Below are positions 16,965-25,317 of a DNA stretch of 64,000 bases, one piece after another (the stretch's first letter is position 1; the number at the start of each line of letters is the position of its first letter). The translations under genes and the position numbers were made by a program. Source of the stretch: Spirochaetaceae bacterium (GTDB lineage: Bacteria > Spirochaetota > Spirochaetia > Treponematales > Breznakiellaceae); assembly GCA_031278215.1 (NCBI GenBank), contig JAITKV010000034.1, positions 1-64,000 on the forward strand, in the 5' to 3' direction. The notes beneath the pieces are model-generated. The model had not been told where the DNA came from, searched no databases, and saw only the letters and a list, made by a program, of their open reading frames with translations.

Positions 16965-18044
16965 GTGATTAAGGGTAAAAAAGTATATTTTATTATTTTG
17001 GCGGTTTTTGCGTTTATGGGCTATATGCTCCTGGCCGCCCAGCCCATACCACAGGAGATCATCCTTACCAACAGCTGGCTTAGGCGGCTGGAAACGGAAC
17101 CCGAAGACGAAGCCGCTTCAAAGGCGCCGCTGATCCCCTTTGTTTTAGGAAACCGCTTCGGGTATGCGGATGATAACGGAAACCTTATCCTAAACCGGGT
17201 ACGGGAAAAAACAATTTCCCTGTCCACCGGCTACTGGGCGGAATACGATCCTGTTCCGCAGCACATTACCATCCACGATCCCCGATCGGGGGAGGATATA
17301 AACCTGGAGGATCCCTGGGGATATCCCTTTTTTTTAAAAAGCCGGATCTTTGTTATCAGCAAGGATCAGACCACCCTGGGGGAGCTTAACACCGGCGGAA
17401 CCTTGCTGTGGAAATACGATTACGAGGCCCCCCTTACCTGCATTGACGCCACGGAAGACTATGTCCTTACCGGCACCCTGGACGGCATGATCGACCTTTT
17501 AGACAGCCGCGGCAGGGCCCTTTTTCCTTCCTATGCCCCGGGGGCTTCCGAAATTCCGGTAATCCTGGGCTGCCGCATTTCCTCGGACGGTTCAAAACTG
17601 GCCCTGGTGTCGGGGATTGATAAACAGCGTTTTCTCTTTTTAGAATGGTACGGGGAAAACGAATACCGGGTAACCCACCATGAATTCCTGGCCGGCGAGG
17701 GCTTTAGGCGGGAGGTACGGATGGCTTTTATCGACAACGATTCCCGGGTTGTGTTTGAACAGGAGGAGGGCCTGGGGATCTACGACATCCGTTCCCGGTC
17801 CTCCATTACCCTGCCCCTTTCGGATAAACTGGAGGCCCTGGACGAAGACGGCGGCGAGGGGCTTTTTTTCTTTGTTACCGGAGGTAAAAACGGCGAAAAG
17901 CGGCTTATCGCGTTAAAACTGCCGGATAAGGAAATTCTTAACGTCCCCTTTAAAAGCGAAACTTCTTTTTTAGCCCGCCGGGGTAAAAAGCTTTTTATCG
18001 GAGGCGGCATAACCCTCGCGGCATTTATGTTGGACAAAAAATGA
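16965..18044 (+). CDS. Membrane-anchored beta-propeller-like protein
   Basis: A 359-residue protein starting at GTG 16965 by promoter position; the open frame continues upstream to 16623 but lies opposite cdd there. An N-terminal hydrophobic helix (VYFIILAVFAFMGYMLLAA) anchors or exports it. The rest is beta-rich with WD40/PQQ-like blades, e.g. GTLLWKYDYEAPLTCI, DYVLTGTLDGMIDLLDSRG and SSDGSKLALVSGI. No enzymatic motif is seen. It overlaps the next gene by four bases (ATGA), so a complex with the degenerate LytM protein is likely. Confidence 0.65.
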   Translation: MIKGKKVYFIILAVFAFMGYMLLAAQPIPQEIILTNSWLRRLETEPEDEAASKAPLIPFVLGNRFGYADDNGNLILNRVREKTISLSTGYWAEYDPVPQHITIHDPRSGEDINLEDPWGYPFFLKSRIFVISKDQTTLGELNTGGTLLWKYDYEAPLTCIDATEDYVLTGTLDGMIDLLDSRGRALFPSYAPGASEIPVILGCRISSDGSKLALVSGIDKQRFLFLEWYGENEYRVTHHEFLAGEGFRREVRMAFIDNDSRVVFEQEEGLGIYDIRSRSSITLPLSDKLEALDEDGGEGLFFFVTGGKNGEKRLIALKLPDKEILNVPFKSETSFLARRGKKLFIGGGITLAAFMLDKK

Positions 18045-18967
18045 CGCAAAAAAATCCCTGGACCGGCGAAAAAAAAGAATTTTGGGGCGCCGGGTATCTA
18101 TCCGGCGGAAGCAGGCGGATCTGTACCCTTCTTCTGTTTCTGCTCTTTTCCCTCTTCGCGTTTTCCCTGGAATGGCCGGCAAGCGAAGGAACCCTGCTCT
18201 CTAATTTTGCCAGCCCCGACGGCGGCATACCCGCACTGGGGGATTCCTTTAGCGCTTCCGGCGCCATCTACCCCTCCGATGTGGGAAAACTGATCTTTGT
18301 CCACGAGCCGGACAGTTCCCCGTCCCGGCTTCCCTCTCCCCTGGGTTCCTGGGTGGCCCTGGATCACGGGGATAACCTGGTGGGAATATACGGCCGCTAC
18401 GAAAGCTCCCGGGACGTTCCGGTTCCCGCCATGGTGGAAAAAAATACCGTCCTTGCCACCGCGGGCAGATCCGGCTGGGCCGGCGAAGGGGGCTTTTATT
18501 TTGCTTTTTTTGACCGCAGCGAAAGAAGATGGATTAACCCTTCCATTATCATTTCCAATCTGGAGGACAACTATCCGCCGCTAATACGCCAGGTGGAACT
18601 GCGGAATGTTGCGGGAACTTCCTTTAACCCCGCTTCGATCCGCAGCCTGCCCCAGGGGCTGTATACGGTCTACGTGGATACGGTGGATACCATCGCCGCG
18701 GCGGGGAAGAACCTTGCCCCCAACCGCATTATCTGCTCCATCAACGGCGTTGAAGCCGGCGCCTTAAGCTTTGAAACCTTGATTTCCAAAAACGGAGAGC
18801 GGATGGTGTACCGGAACGGAATTGTTCCAGCGGCCCAGGTCTACGATTCCGGTGGTTTTGGCCTGGGGGAAGTCCGTTTTACCCGGGGGCAGGCAACCCT
18901 TACCATCGAAGCCCGGGATATCGCGGGAAATTCCCGGTCCCTAAGCTATAGGCTTACGGTGGAATGA
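18041..18967 (+). CDS. Degenerate M23/LytM-like exported protein
   Basis: A 308-residue protein with an N-terminal membrane segment (RICTLLLFLLFSLFAFSLEW, about residues 25-45). Residues about 100-170 resemble an M23 peptidase: GSWVALDHGDNLVGIYGRYES matches the GxxVxxDHGxGxxTxYxHL block, but the His of YxHL is Arg. The region that should give GPHLHF reads GGFYFAFFD, so zinc ligands are missing. It is therefore probably a non-catalytic LytM scaffold or activator, as known for EnvC/NlpD-type proteins, working with the coupled propeller protein in the envelope. Confidence 0.6.
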   Translation: MTQKNPWTGEKKEFWGAGYLSGGSRRICTLLLFLLFSLFAFSLEWPASEGTLLSNFASPDGGIPALGDSFSASGAIYPSDVGKLIFVHEPDSSPSRLPSPLGSWVALDHGDNLVGIYGRYESSRDVPVPAMVEKNTVLATAGRSGWAGEGGFYFAFFDRSERRWINPSIIISNLEDNYPPLIRQVELRNVAGTSFNPASIRSLPQGLYTVYVDTVDTIAAAGKNLAPNRIICSINGVEAGALSFETLISKNGERMVYRNGIVPAAQVYDSGGFGLGEVRFTRGQATLTIEARDIAGNSRSLSYRLTVE

Positions 18968-19006
18968 TCCTTTTCCAGAAAACCCCGCGGCGTCCCTAAG
19001 CGCCCC

Positions 19007-19915
19007 ATGGCGGTAAAAACCTGGTCAACCCCGGTTTCCGGCGAACAGGGCCGTCTCGTCCCCTGCACCCTCTGCGGGGGCCTGGAATTTTCCCCCTGCT
19101 TTACCTGTACAGAAGCCGGCCCCTCCGGGAGCGGGGCTTCCTTTTCTTATGTCCGCTGCAAACACTGCGGCCTGGTTCAGATTAACCCCCAGCCCTCCCC
19201 CGGGTCCATTGCGGCCCGGTACGGGGAGCTCTACGGGGCCGATTACTTGGCCTATGAGCAGGCTAACGAAGGGGCCTTTTTACGCCTCCAGGAACTGGCC
19301 CTGCGGGATGCGGGATTTTTTAACCTGGAACGGAAATTGAACCTTCCCGGATCCGGCAGGGTCCTGGACATAGGCTGCGCCACCGGGGCGCTGCTTAGGA
19401 TGCTTAAAAACCGGGGCTGGACCGTAGAAGGGGTGGAGCTTTCCGGACCCCAGGCGGAGTACTGCAAAAGCCGGGGTTTGGACGTGCGTCAGGGCGCCGT
19501 GGAAGAATGCTCGTTTTCCCCTGCTTCCTTTGATGTGGTCTTGGCGTCCCATCTGATCGAACACCTAAACAACCCGGATACTTTTGTACGGGAAGTACGG
19601 CGCATTCTAAAACCCCAAGGCCGCTTCTATGTAACCACCCCGAATATTCATGGTCTTCAGGCCCGGCTGTTTAAAAACCGTTGGAGATCCGCTATTTTTG
19701 ACCACCTCTATCTTTTTTCGACACGGACCCTCCGGCTTTTGCTGGAACAAAGGGGATTTCGCGCGGAACGGATCGTAACCTGGGGCGGCCTGGCGGCAGG
19801 TTTGGCGCCGGGGGGGATAAAAAAAATCCTGGACGCCCTGGCCAAACCCTGCGGGTTCGGGGATGTGATGATATGCCGGGCCGTGCTGCCGGAGGCTTCC
19901 GGAGGGCTTGTATAA
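19007..19915 (+). CDS. Class I SAM-dependent methyltransferase with zinc-ribbon start
   Basis: A 302-residue protein. Residues about 16-55 contain CxxC pairs (CTLCGG and CKHCGLVQINP), typical of the zinc-binding N-terminus in Methyltransf_23-type enzymes. The SAM site is VLDIGCATGALLRML (about residue 118), with VEGVELSG, VVLASHLIEHLNNP and LKPQGRFYVTTPN following in order. Such enzymes often methylate sugars or lipid intermediates; the substrate is not known. It lies 39 bases after the LytM-like gene and ends eight bases from the convergent malQ stop. Confidence 0.78.
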   Translation: MAVKTWSTPVSGEQGRLVPCTLCGGLEFSPCFTCTEAGPSGSGASFSYVRCKHCGLVQINPQPSPGSIAARYGELYGADYLAYEQANEGAFLRLQELALRDAGFFNLERKLNLPGSGRVLDIGCATGALLRMLKNRGWTVEGVELSGPQAEYCKSRGLDVRQGAVEECSFSPASFDVVLASHLIEHLNNPDTFVREVRRILKPQGRFYVTTPNIHGLQARLFKNRWRSAIFDHLYLFSTRTLRLLLEQRGFRAERIVTWGGLAAGLAPGGIKKILDALAKPCGFGDVMICRAVLPEASGGLV

Positions 19916-19922
19916 ACCCGGC

Positions 19923-21542
19923 TCAGCGGCCGTACAGGGACGCCAGGGCGGCAAAACGGGGGGCCAAATCCGCCTTACTATTTCCAAGCCTCCAGGACCA
20001 GTTCCCGCCGCCGCAGGTGGCGGGGGTATTCATCCGGGCTTCGGAACCCAAACCTAAAAGATCCTGCATGGGAAAGATCGCGTACTGCGCGTGGGACGCC
20101 ATAATTGACCGGATCATGGCCCAGGCAACTTCCCCGGCCTCGGGGGAGCAGTTAAAGTAATCCGCCACGGTTTTTTTATCCGGATCCTTCAGGGCTTGGT
20201 ACCAGCCCGCGGTAGTGTCGTTGTCGTGGGTCCCCGAATAGGCCGCCCAGGGATAGCCGTAATTGTGGGGCAGAAAAAGGTGCCGGCTGTCCAGAACGCC
20301 CTCGTTGATGTCTTCGAACCCGAACTGGCAGACCTTCATCCCCGGAAAACCCTGGCTGTCCCGCAGGCGCCGCACCCCTTCCGTCATAAACCCCAGATCC
20401 TCCGCGAGGACCGGAAGTTTTCCCAGTTCCTTTGTCAGGGCCCGAAAAAAATCCTCCCCCGGGCCCTTCTCCCAGACGCCGGCTTCCGCGGTGGCGTTGC
20501 CCGCAGGAACCGCCCAGTACTCGTCAAAGCCCCTGAAGTGATCGATCCGGAACAGGTCAACCTGGTTTAGAAGGCGGCGGATCCGGTCTATCCACCAGCG
20601 GTACCCCGAGGCCTTCATTTTTTCCCAGTCATAGATCGGATTCCCCCAGAGCTGCCCCGTGGGACTAAAGTAATCCGGCGGCACTCCGGACACCACCGAG
20701 TACTTTCCGCCGGGGCCGGTGCGAAGAAGGTCCCGGTGGATCCAGGAATCGGCGCCGTCCGGAGCCACAAAGACCGGCACATCCCCGATGACGCGGATCC
20801 CCAGGGCATGTACATATTCCGTTAAGGCCCGCCACTGCCCTTCAAAAAAATACTGCAGGGCCTTCCATTCCAGAATCTCCGGGGCCCTTTCGGTTTTTAT
20901 CTTTTCCAGGGCCCGGGGATCCCGGGATGCCAGCCCCGGGTCCCAAACCGTATGCCAGCGGGCGTCTCCGTATCCTTCATGGAGAACCTGAAAAAGGGCA
21001 TAGTCGTCAAGCCAAAAGGCCTGATCTTCACAGAAGCGGCTAAACCCATCACCATCCCTTTCCCGGTTACCGGCCCGGCCCGTGTCCGTAACTGTACCCC
21101 GCCCGTGCATGCGGGCTTCAAGAAAACGGCGGGCCGCTTTCTTTAACCGGGGAAGTTTTTCCGCCCGTACCAGCCCGTAATCCACCCTTCGGCGGTCCGC
21201 CGGGACGGCCTTTCCAGGTTCCATGCGCTCCGCCAGTTCCCCCAGTTCCCGGTTTGTTAGAAAACCTTCGGCGGCCAGCAGTTCCGGCGAAAGGAGCAGT
21301 TCGTTTCCCGCAAAGGACGAATGGGCCGCATAGGGTGAATTACCGTACCCCGTGGGCCCCAGGGGAAGGATTTGCCACAGGGAAACCCCCGCGGCGGAAA
21401 GAAAGTCCGCAAAAGCCCGGGCCTCTTTGCCCAGGTCCCCTATTCCGTAGGGACCGGGAAGAGAAGTGATATGAAGAAGCACCCCCGCATATCTGGGCCG
21501 GGTTTCGTACAGGGGTCCGGGAACCGGCTTTAAAAAAGGCAT
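19923..21542 (-). CDS. malQ: 4-alpha-glucanotransferase (amylomaltase)
   Basis: A 539-residue GH77 enzyme that transfers maltodextrin segments between glucans. Motifs: RYAGVLLHITSLPGPYGIGD and LPLGPTGYGNSPY at the N-terminus, FRIDHFRGF (nucleophile Asp), LAEDLGFM (acid/base Glu) and YSGTHDNDTT (transition-state Asp). Length fits bacterial MalQ. Its ATG overlaps the stop of the MalG-like permease gene (TAATG), so it is the last gene of the maltodextrin unit. Confidence 0.95.
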   Translation of the reverse strand: MPFLKPVPGPLYETRPRYAGVLLHITSLPGPYGIGDLGKEARAFADFLSAAGVSLWQILPLGPTGYGNSPYAAHSSFAGNELLLSPELLAAEGFLTNRELGELAERMEPGKAVPADRRRVDYGLVRAEKLPRLKKAARRFLEARMHGRGTVTDTGRAGNRERDGDGFSRFCEDQAFWLDDYALFQVLHEGYGDARWHTVWDPGLASRDPRALEKIKTERAPEILEWKALQYFFEGQWRALTEYVHALGIRVIGDVPVFVAPDGADSWIHRDLLRTGPGGKYSVVSGVPPDYFSPTGQLWGNPIYDWEKMKASGYRWWIDRIRRLLNQVDLFRIDHFRGFDEYWAVPAGNATAEAGVWEKGPGEDFFRALTKELGKLPVLAEDLGFMTEGVRRLRDSQGFPGMKVCQFGFEDINEGVLDSRHLFLPHNYGYPWAAYSGTHDNDTTAGWYQALKDPDKKTVADYFNCSPEAGEVAWAMIRSIMASHAQYAIFPMQDLLGLGSEARMNTPATCGGGNWSWRLGNSKADLAPRFAALASLYGR

Positions 21543-22390
21543 TAGCTCTTTATCGCGCCGTCGCTTATTCCCTTGACGATAAATTTCTGCAGAAAGAGAA
21601 ACACAATTACCATGGGAACGATCGACACAAGCACCGCCGGAAAGATCAGCTGCCAGGGGTTGCCGAACTGACCGGCGGTAATCCGGGCAAAGTACAATTC
21701 CAAAACCAGGGTCTTGGCCGAAGAATTACCGATTACCAGGAACGGCAAAAGATAGTCGTTCCAAATCCACATGGAGTTAAGGACTACCACCGTTACGGTA
21801 ATGGACTTTAACAGGGGCATTACAATAAGAAAAAAAATCTGAAAGACATTGCAGCCGTCTATAAAGGCCGCCTCTTCAATGCCCAGGGGAACGCTCTTTA
21901 CAAAACCGTGGTACAAGAAAACCGACATGGAAAGCCCAAACCCGCCGTACATAACAATAAGGCCCCCGGCGTTTTTTAATCCCAGGGTGTCAAAAAACTG
22001 TATCAGGGGATACATGATGGCCTGAAAGGGTATTAGCATCGCGGCCACAAAGGCCATAAAAAACAAAACGGATATTTTTGTCTTACTCCGCACCATAAGC
22101 CATGCCGCCATGGAAGATACAAGGACGATCAGGCCCACGGACACAAAGGTAATAAGGGCGGTAATTCCCAGGGCTTTAAAGAAGTGGATCTCTTCCATGG
22201 CCCGCTGAATGTACCCAAAATCAAACCGGGCCGGAAGCCCCAGGGGATCGTTAATAATCTCTGTTTGGTTTTTAAATGAATTAACCACCAAAAACCACAG
22301 CGGTGAAAGGACATAGAGCGCAATAAGAAGGAGGCCCCCGTACACCAGGGCCGTTCCAAGCCGTTTTTTTAAAAAATAATGTCCTGCCAT
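21542..22390 (-). CDS. ABC sugar transporter permease, MalG type
   Basis: A 282-residue inner-membrane permease with six predicted helices and the EAA loop EEAAFIDGCNVFQIFFLIVMPL (about residues 185-205), which docks the ATPase. N-terminus LFVNSFK-like region FLVVNSFKNQTEIINDP is typical for MalG/CUT1 permeases. It follows the MalF-like gene by one base. With malQ downstream, an alpha-glucan or maltodextrin substrate is likely. Confidence 0.88.
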   Translation of the reverse strand: MAGHYFLKKRLGTALVYGGLLLIALYVLSPLWFLVVNSFKNQTEIINDPLGLPARFDFGYIQRAMEEIHFFKALGITALITFVSVGLIVLVSSMAAWLMVRSKTKISVLFFMAFVAAMLIPFQAIMYPLIQFFDTLGLKNAGGLIVMYGGFGLSMSVFLYHGFVKSVPLGIEEAAFIDGCNVFQIFFLIVMPLLKSITVTVVVLNSMWIWNDYLLPFLVIGNSSAKTLVLELYFARITAGQFGNPWQLIFPAVLVSIVPMVIVFLFLQKFIVKGISDGAIKS

Positions 22391-22391
22391 G

Positions 22392-23303
22392 TTAAAGCTC
22401 CAGTTCCCGTTTTTTTGTAATCCCCACCTGGGTTAGCGTGATAAGGGCAATCAAAATAAAAAATATCACCGCCTGGGCCTGGGCTTTTCCGTAATCGGGG
22501 GGGGTGGTATCTTTAACGGTTCTAAGGATCTGCATGGCCAGCATCCGGGTGTTAAATTCCCCGTCCGTCAGGGCCACGTTCTGATCCAGAAGTTTAAAGC
22601 TGTTTGCCAGGGTCATAAAAAACACCACGGTAAAAGAAGGCATCAGCATGGGGACGGTGATCTTTCTGAATGTTAGCCACCGGGAAGCTCCGTCTATGCT
22701 GGCCGCTTCGTAGAGGTCCTTTGGTATGTTGTTAAGCCCCGCGATGTAAATAATCATCATATACCCCGCGGTCTGCCAGGTGCTAAGAAACGTCAGGGCA
22801 AAAAGGGCCTTTACCGGATCCTGGGTCATATACCGCAGGAATTCGACGTGGACCAGCCCGCCGGGACCAAAGAGCAGATCGGTAAAAATAATCTGGAATA
22901 TGAACTGCCAGATAAAACCCAGGGCAAGCCCCCCCAGCATATTGGGAAAGAAAAAGGTGGTTCTAAAGAGTCCTGCCCCCCGGGTAACACGGTTAACCAG
23001 AAGGGCCATGCCAAGGGCCCCTATGTTAATCGAGACCACCGCCAGGGCTGTGTACCGTACCGTATACCACAGGGACCGGGCAAAGCGCTCGTCCGTAAAG
23101 GCCGCCTTGTAATTGGCAAAGCCCACAAAAGAATCAAGGATGTTTTGGGCCCTGGACCCGGCGGCGGGATCAAAGTAATACGTTCCCCGCCAGGCCACAA
23201 AGGAATTGAACACCCCCATTACAAAAGGAAACACAATGACAAAGGCAAAAAGCAGCAGGGCGGGGGCTGCAAAAATCCAGAACCACCTCTTGTATATGTT
23301 CAT
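22392..23303 (-). CDS. ABC sugar transporter permease, MalF type
   Basis: A 303-residue permease with about six membrane helices and the EAA loop LYEAASIDGASRWLTFRKITVPML (about residues 205-225). The first helix (FWIFAAPALLLFAFVIVFPFV) is typical of CUT1 MalF-like subunits; the large periplasmic domain of E. coli MalF is absent. It begins nine bases after the binding-protein gene and partners with the MalG-like subunit. Confidence 0.88.
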   Translation of the reverse strand: MNIYKRWFWIFAAPALLLFAFVIVFPFVMGVFNSFVAWRGTYYFDPAAGSRAQNILDSFVGFANYKAAFTDERFARSLWYTVRYTALAVVSINIGALGMALLVNRVTRGAGLFRTTFFFPNMLGGLALGFIWQFIFQIIFTDLLFGPGGLVHVEFLRYMTQDPVKALFALTFLSTWQTAGYMMIIYIAGLNNIPKDLYEAASIDGASRWLTFRKITVPMLMPSFTVVFFMTLANSFKLLDQNVALTDGEFNTRMLAMQILRTVKDTTPPDYGKAQAQAVIFFILIALITLTQVGITKKRELEL

Positions 23304-23312
23304 TCGGCCCCT

Positions 23313-24767
23313 CTATTTAAGTTTTAGCCATTGATCCACCGCATAGTCGGCTATGGCCGCATAATCCGCCTCGTTCCAGGGGGTCTTAATAAGATAATGC
23401 TGCATAATCTCCAGACCCACCACGTCTCCGGACCAGGACGCGGGGGCGCCGTGGTAGGGGGCGCCGATGATGTCTCCGCTTTGCAGGTACCCGATAATCG
23501 AATTTCCCAGCGCATTGGGCACCGTGGTAACGGCGGGGTCCGCGTTATAGGGAATAAACGCAAAGTCCTCTACAAGGAATTTCTGCCCCCGGGGGGAAGT
23601 ATTAAGCCACACAAGAAAATCGCAGGCCAGTTTTTTTTCGGTTTCCGAGGCCAGGACATTAACGGCATAGTAGTTTGGCACAAAAACCGGGATTGACCGG
23701 TTAAGTTTATCCACCGTCATACCGTCGCTGCGGACTATGTCGGACGCGGCAAAGGGCATCTTGACCGGAAGAAATTCAAGCCGCTGCACCAGATCGGCGT
23801 CTATCTTTTTGATATTGTCGTTGATCCAGTTTCCCTGTTTAAAAAATACCGCCTTGCCCTCCGTAAAGATCTGCACCGTCTGGTCGTACCCAAAGTTTGC
23901 GGGGGACACAAAGTCCTGTCCCCGCTGGGCCGGGCCGTTCTTGCCCGCCAGATAACTGGTCTTAAGGTCCAGGGCCCGGGCATAGGCTGTAAAGGCCGGG
24001 CGGGCGGAACGGATCTTGTCATCCGGGGCGGTAAACGCTTCGTTGGGAGAAGAAAAAACCGCATTCAGCGCCACATTGATAAAATGATCCCCGTAGGTCC
24101 ACTTTTCCGCCCCCATCACGGCAAATACGCCGGTAAGATTAAGGGCCGGGCCGGCGTGGGCGGGAACTAAACTATAGGACCGGCCGGAAAGAACCACCCG
24201 GATTGCCTGGGGAGTTCTAATCCACCGGTCGAGGGCCCGGATTAGAGCGGCCCACTCGTCATAACTCGCGCTCTTAATGTCGGAGATCACCGGTTCCACC
24301 GCAGCCGTCCCGAAGATGGCGGCCAGCATCCGGCGGTCCACAATGTACCCGTACCCTTCCACATTGTAGGGGATGCCGTAGCTGGAGGCGTCCCCGGTGG
24401 TAAGCCTAAGAGAAGGGGCGACGCCGGATACCAGGGCGGCAAAGGGAGGATCCTGAACCTGGCTTAGGTCCAGCACAAAACCGCCCTCCTGCCATTCCAC
24501 CAGTTCCTTAAGCCCCTGGATAGAGAATATCGCGGGCTTGTTTTTGGCGTTCATCTCTGCCCTAAGGGTTTCCATGTGATCCTGTCCTGAACCAATGGAA
24601 AAAGCCTTTACCCGCACCCCGGTTTCTTCCGTATAGGCCCGGCACATGGCTTCAAATTGTTGAGCATTTTCCCCCTTGGAATTATAAATATACAAATCAT
24701 AGCCCTTATCCAGGCCTCCGCACCCAAAAAGGGATAATGATAAAAAAACCGCAAAAAACCGTTTCAT
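23313..24767 (-). CDS. Sugar-binding lipoprotein of ABC transporter
   Basis: A 484-residue extracellular solute-binding protein (family 1). The signal peptide ends in the lipobox LFGC (Cys about 16), so it is lipid-anchored. DLYIYNSKGENAQQFEAMCRAYTEETGV and the later QGLKELVEWQEGGFVLDLS and NWINDNIKKID blocks match the family. AGGAG lies seven bases before the ATG. No ATP-binding subunit follows; such transporters often share an MsmK/MalK-type ATPase encoded elsewhere. A TATAAT promoter with an overlapping palindrome precedes it. Confidence 0.88.
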   Translation of the reverse strand: MKRFFAVFLSLSLFGCGGLDKGYDLYIYNSKGENAQQFEAMCRAYTEETGVRVKAFSIGSGQDHMETLRAEMNAKNKPAIFSIQGLKELVEWQEGGFVLDLSQVQDPPFAALVSGVAPSLRLTTGDASSYGIPYNVEGYGYIVDRRMLAAIFGTAAVEPVISDIKSASYDEWAALIRALDRWIRTPQAIRVVLSGRSYSLVPAHAGPALNLTGVFAVMGAEKWTYGDHFINVALNAVFSSPNEAFTAPDDKIRSARPAFTAYARALDLKTSYLAGKNGPAQRGQDFVSPANFGYDQTVQIFTEGKAVFFKQGNWINDNIKKIDADLVQRLEFLPVKMPFAASDIVRSDGMTVDKLNRSIPVFVPNYYAVNVLASETEKKLACDFLVWLNTSPRGQKFLVEDFAFIPYNADPAVTTVPNALGNSIIGYLQSGDIIGAPYHGAPASWSGDVVGLEIMQHYLIKTPWNEADYAAIADYAVDQWLKLK

Positions 24768-24785
24768 AATTTGCTCCTAACTTTT

Positions 24786-24823
24786 ATTATATGGATGACC
24801 CTAAAAGCATGATCCTGAGGATC
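24786..24823 (-). promoter_or_regulatory. Promoter and candidate operator of the sugar-transport operon
   Basis: TATAAT (24791-24786) is a perfect -10 box; the -35 position (24814-24809) is weak. The palindrome GATCCTGAGGATC (24811-24823, 5-bp arms around three bases) overlaps the -35 region, the expected position for a repressor operator. Sugar-responsive control is inferred from the operon content. Confidence 0.5.
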
Positions 24824-24873
24824 GCAGATTTTAAAGCGCCCTGTCTTTTTATTCTAATTGCATCGGCGGCAAT

Positions 24874-24934
24874 TTGCAAGTTTATTTTTTTTAGTGTATA
24901 TTTTGATGAATAGGCAAAAACTGGCGTATACGCC
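24874..24934 (+). promoter_or_regulatory. Promoter and 12-bp palindrome upstream of TrpR-like gene
   Basis: TTGCAA (24874-24879), 17 bases, TATATT (24897-24902). The perfect palindrome GGCGTATACGCC (24923-24934) lies about 15-26 bases into the transcript and is a candidate self-regulatory operator. A hairpin CCCTGG/CCAGGG (24937-24960) follows before the ribosome site. Confidence 0.5.
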
Positions 24935-24975
24935 GCCCCTGGATCCTTGTTATGCCAGGGTAAACGGGAGTTTAT

Positions 24976-25281
24976 ATGACCATGGACGACCCCCGGGTAA
25001 GGGAAAACAGCAGAGAATTGTGCCGGATCCTGGCGGAAGCCACGGATCCAAAACTACTCGAAGCCTTTTTAAACTGCCTTTTAACCCCCGCGGAAACCGC
25101 AGACATTGCCGCCCGCTGGGCTCTGGTTAAGGCCCTTCGGGACGGCATGCCCCAGCGGGAAATCGCAAAAACCCTGGGACTGTCGCTGTGTAAAATTACC
25201 CGGGGCTCCCGGGAATTAAAGAAACCGGGGTCGGCTTTTCAGCAGATACTCCTCATCCTGGACGATCTTAAGCCGGAATAG
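24976..25281 (+). CDS. trpR: TrpR-family transcriptional repressor
   Basis: A 101-residue all-helical DNA-binding protein. The line LLTPAETADIAARWALVKAL, then GMPQREIAKTLGLSLCKITRGS, followed by LKKPGSAFQQIL, aligns well with E. coli TrpR, including the helix-turn-helix and the ITRGSxxLK end of the recognition helix. The corepressor is presumably tryptophan, though YerC/YecD-like relatives differ. GGGAG lies about seven bases upstream of the ATG. No trp biosynthesis gene lies nearby, so it acts on distant targets or regulates itself. Confidence 0.85.
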   Translation: MTMDDPRVRENSRELCRILAEATDPKLLEAFLNCLLTPAETADIAARWALVKALRDGMPQREIAKTLGLSLCKITRGSRELKKPGSAFQQILLILDDLKPE

Positions 25282-25317
25282 GGACCGCTTTCGCGGTGGT
25301 TTTTCGGGCCCTATTCC
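25275..25317. terminator. Bidirectional intrinsic terminator between convergent genes
   Basis: An inner hairpin ACCGC/GCGGT (25284-25297, four-base loop) followed by TTTTT serves the plus-strand trpR. An outer perfect 9-bp stem GGAATAGGG (25275-25283) with CCCTATTCC (25309-25317) encloses it and includes both stop codons. On the minus strand the T-rich side becomes A-rich, so it is best for the plus strand. Confidence 0.75.
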
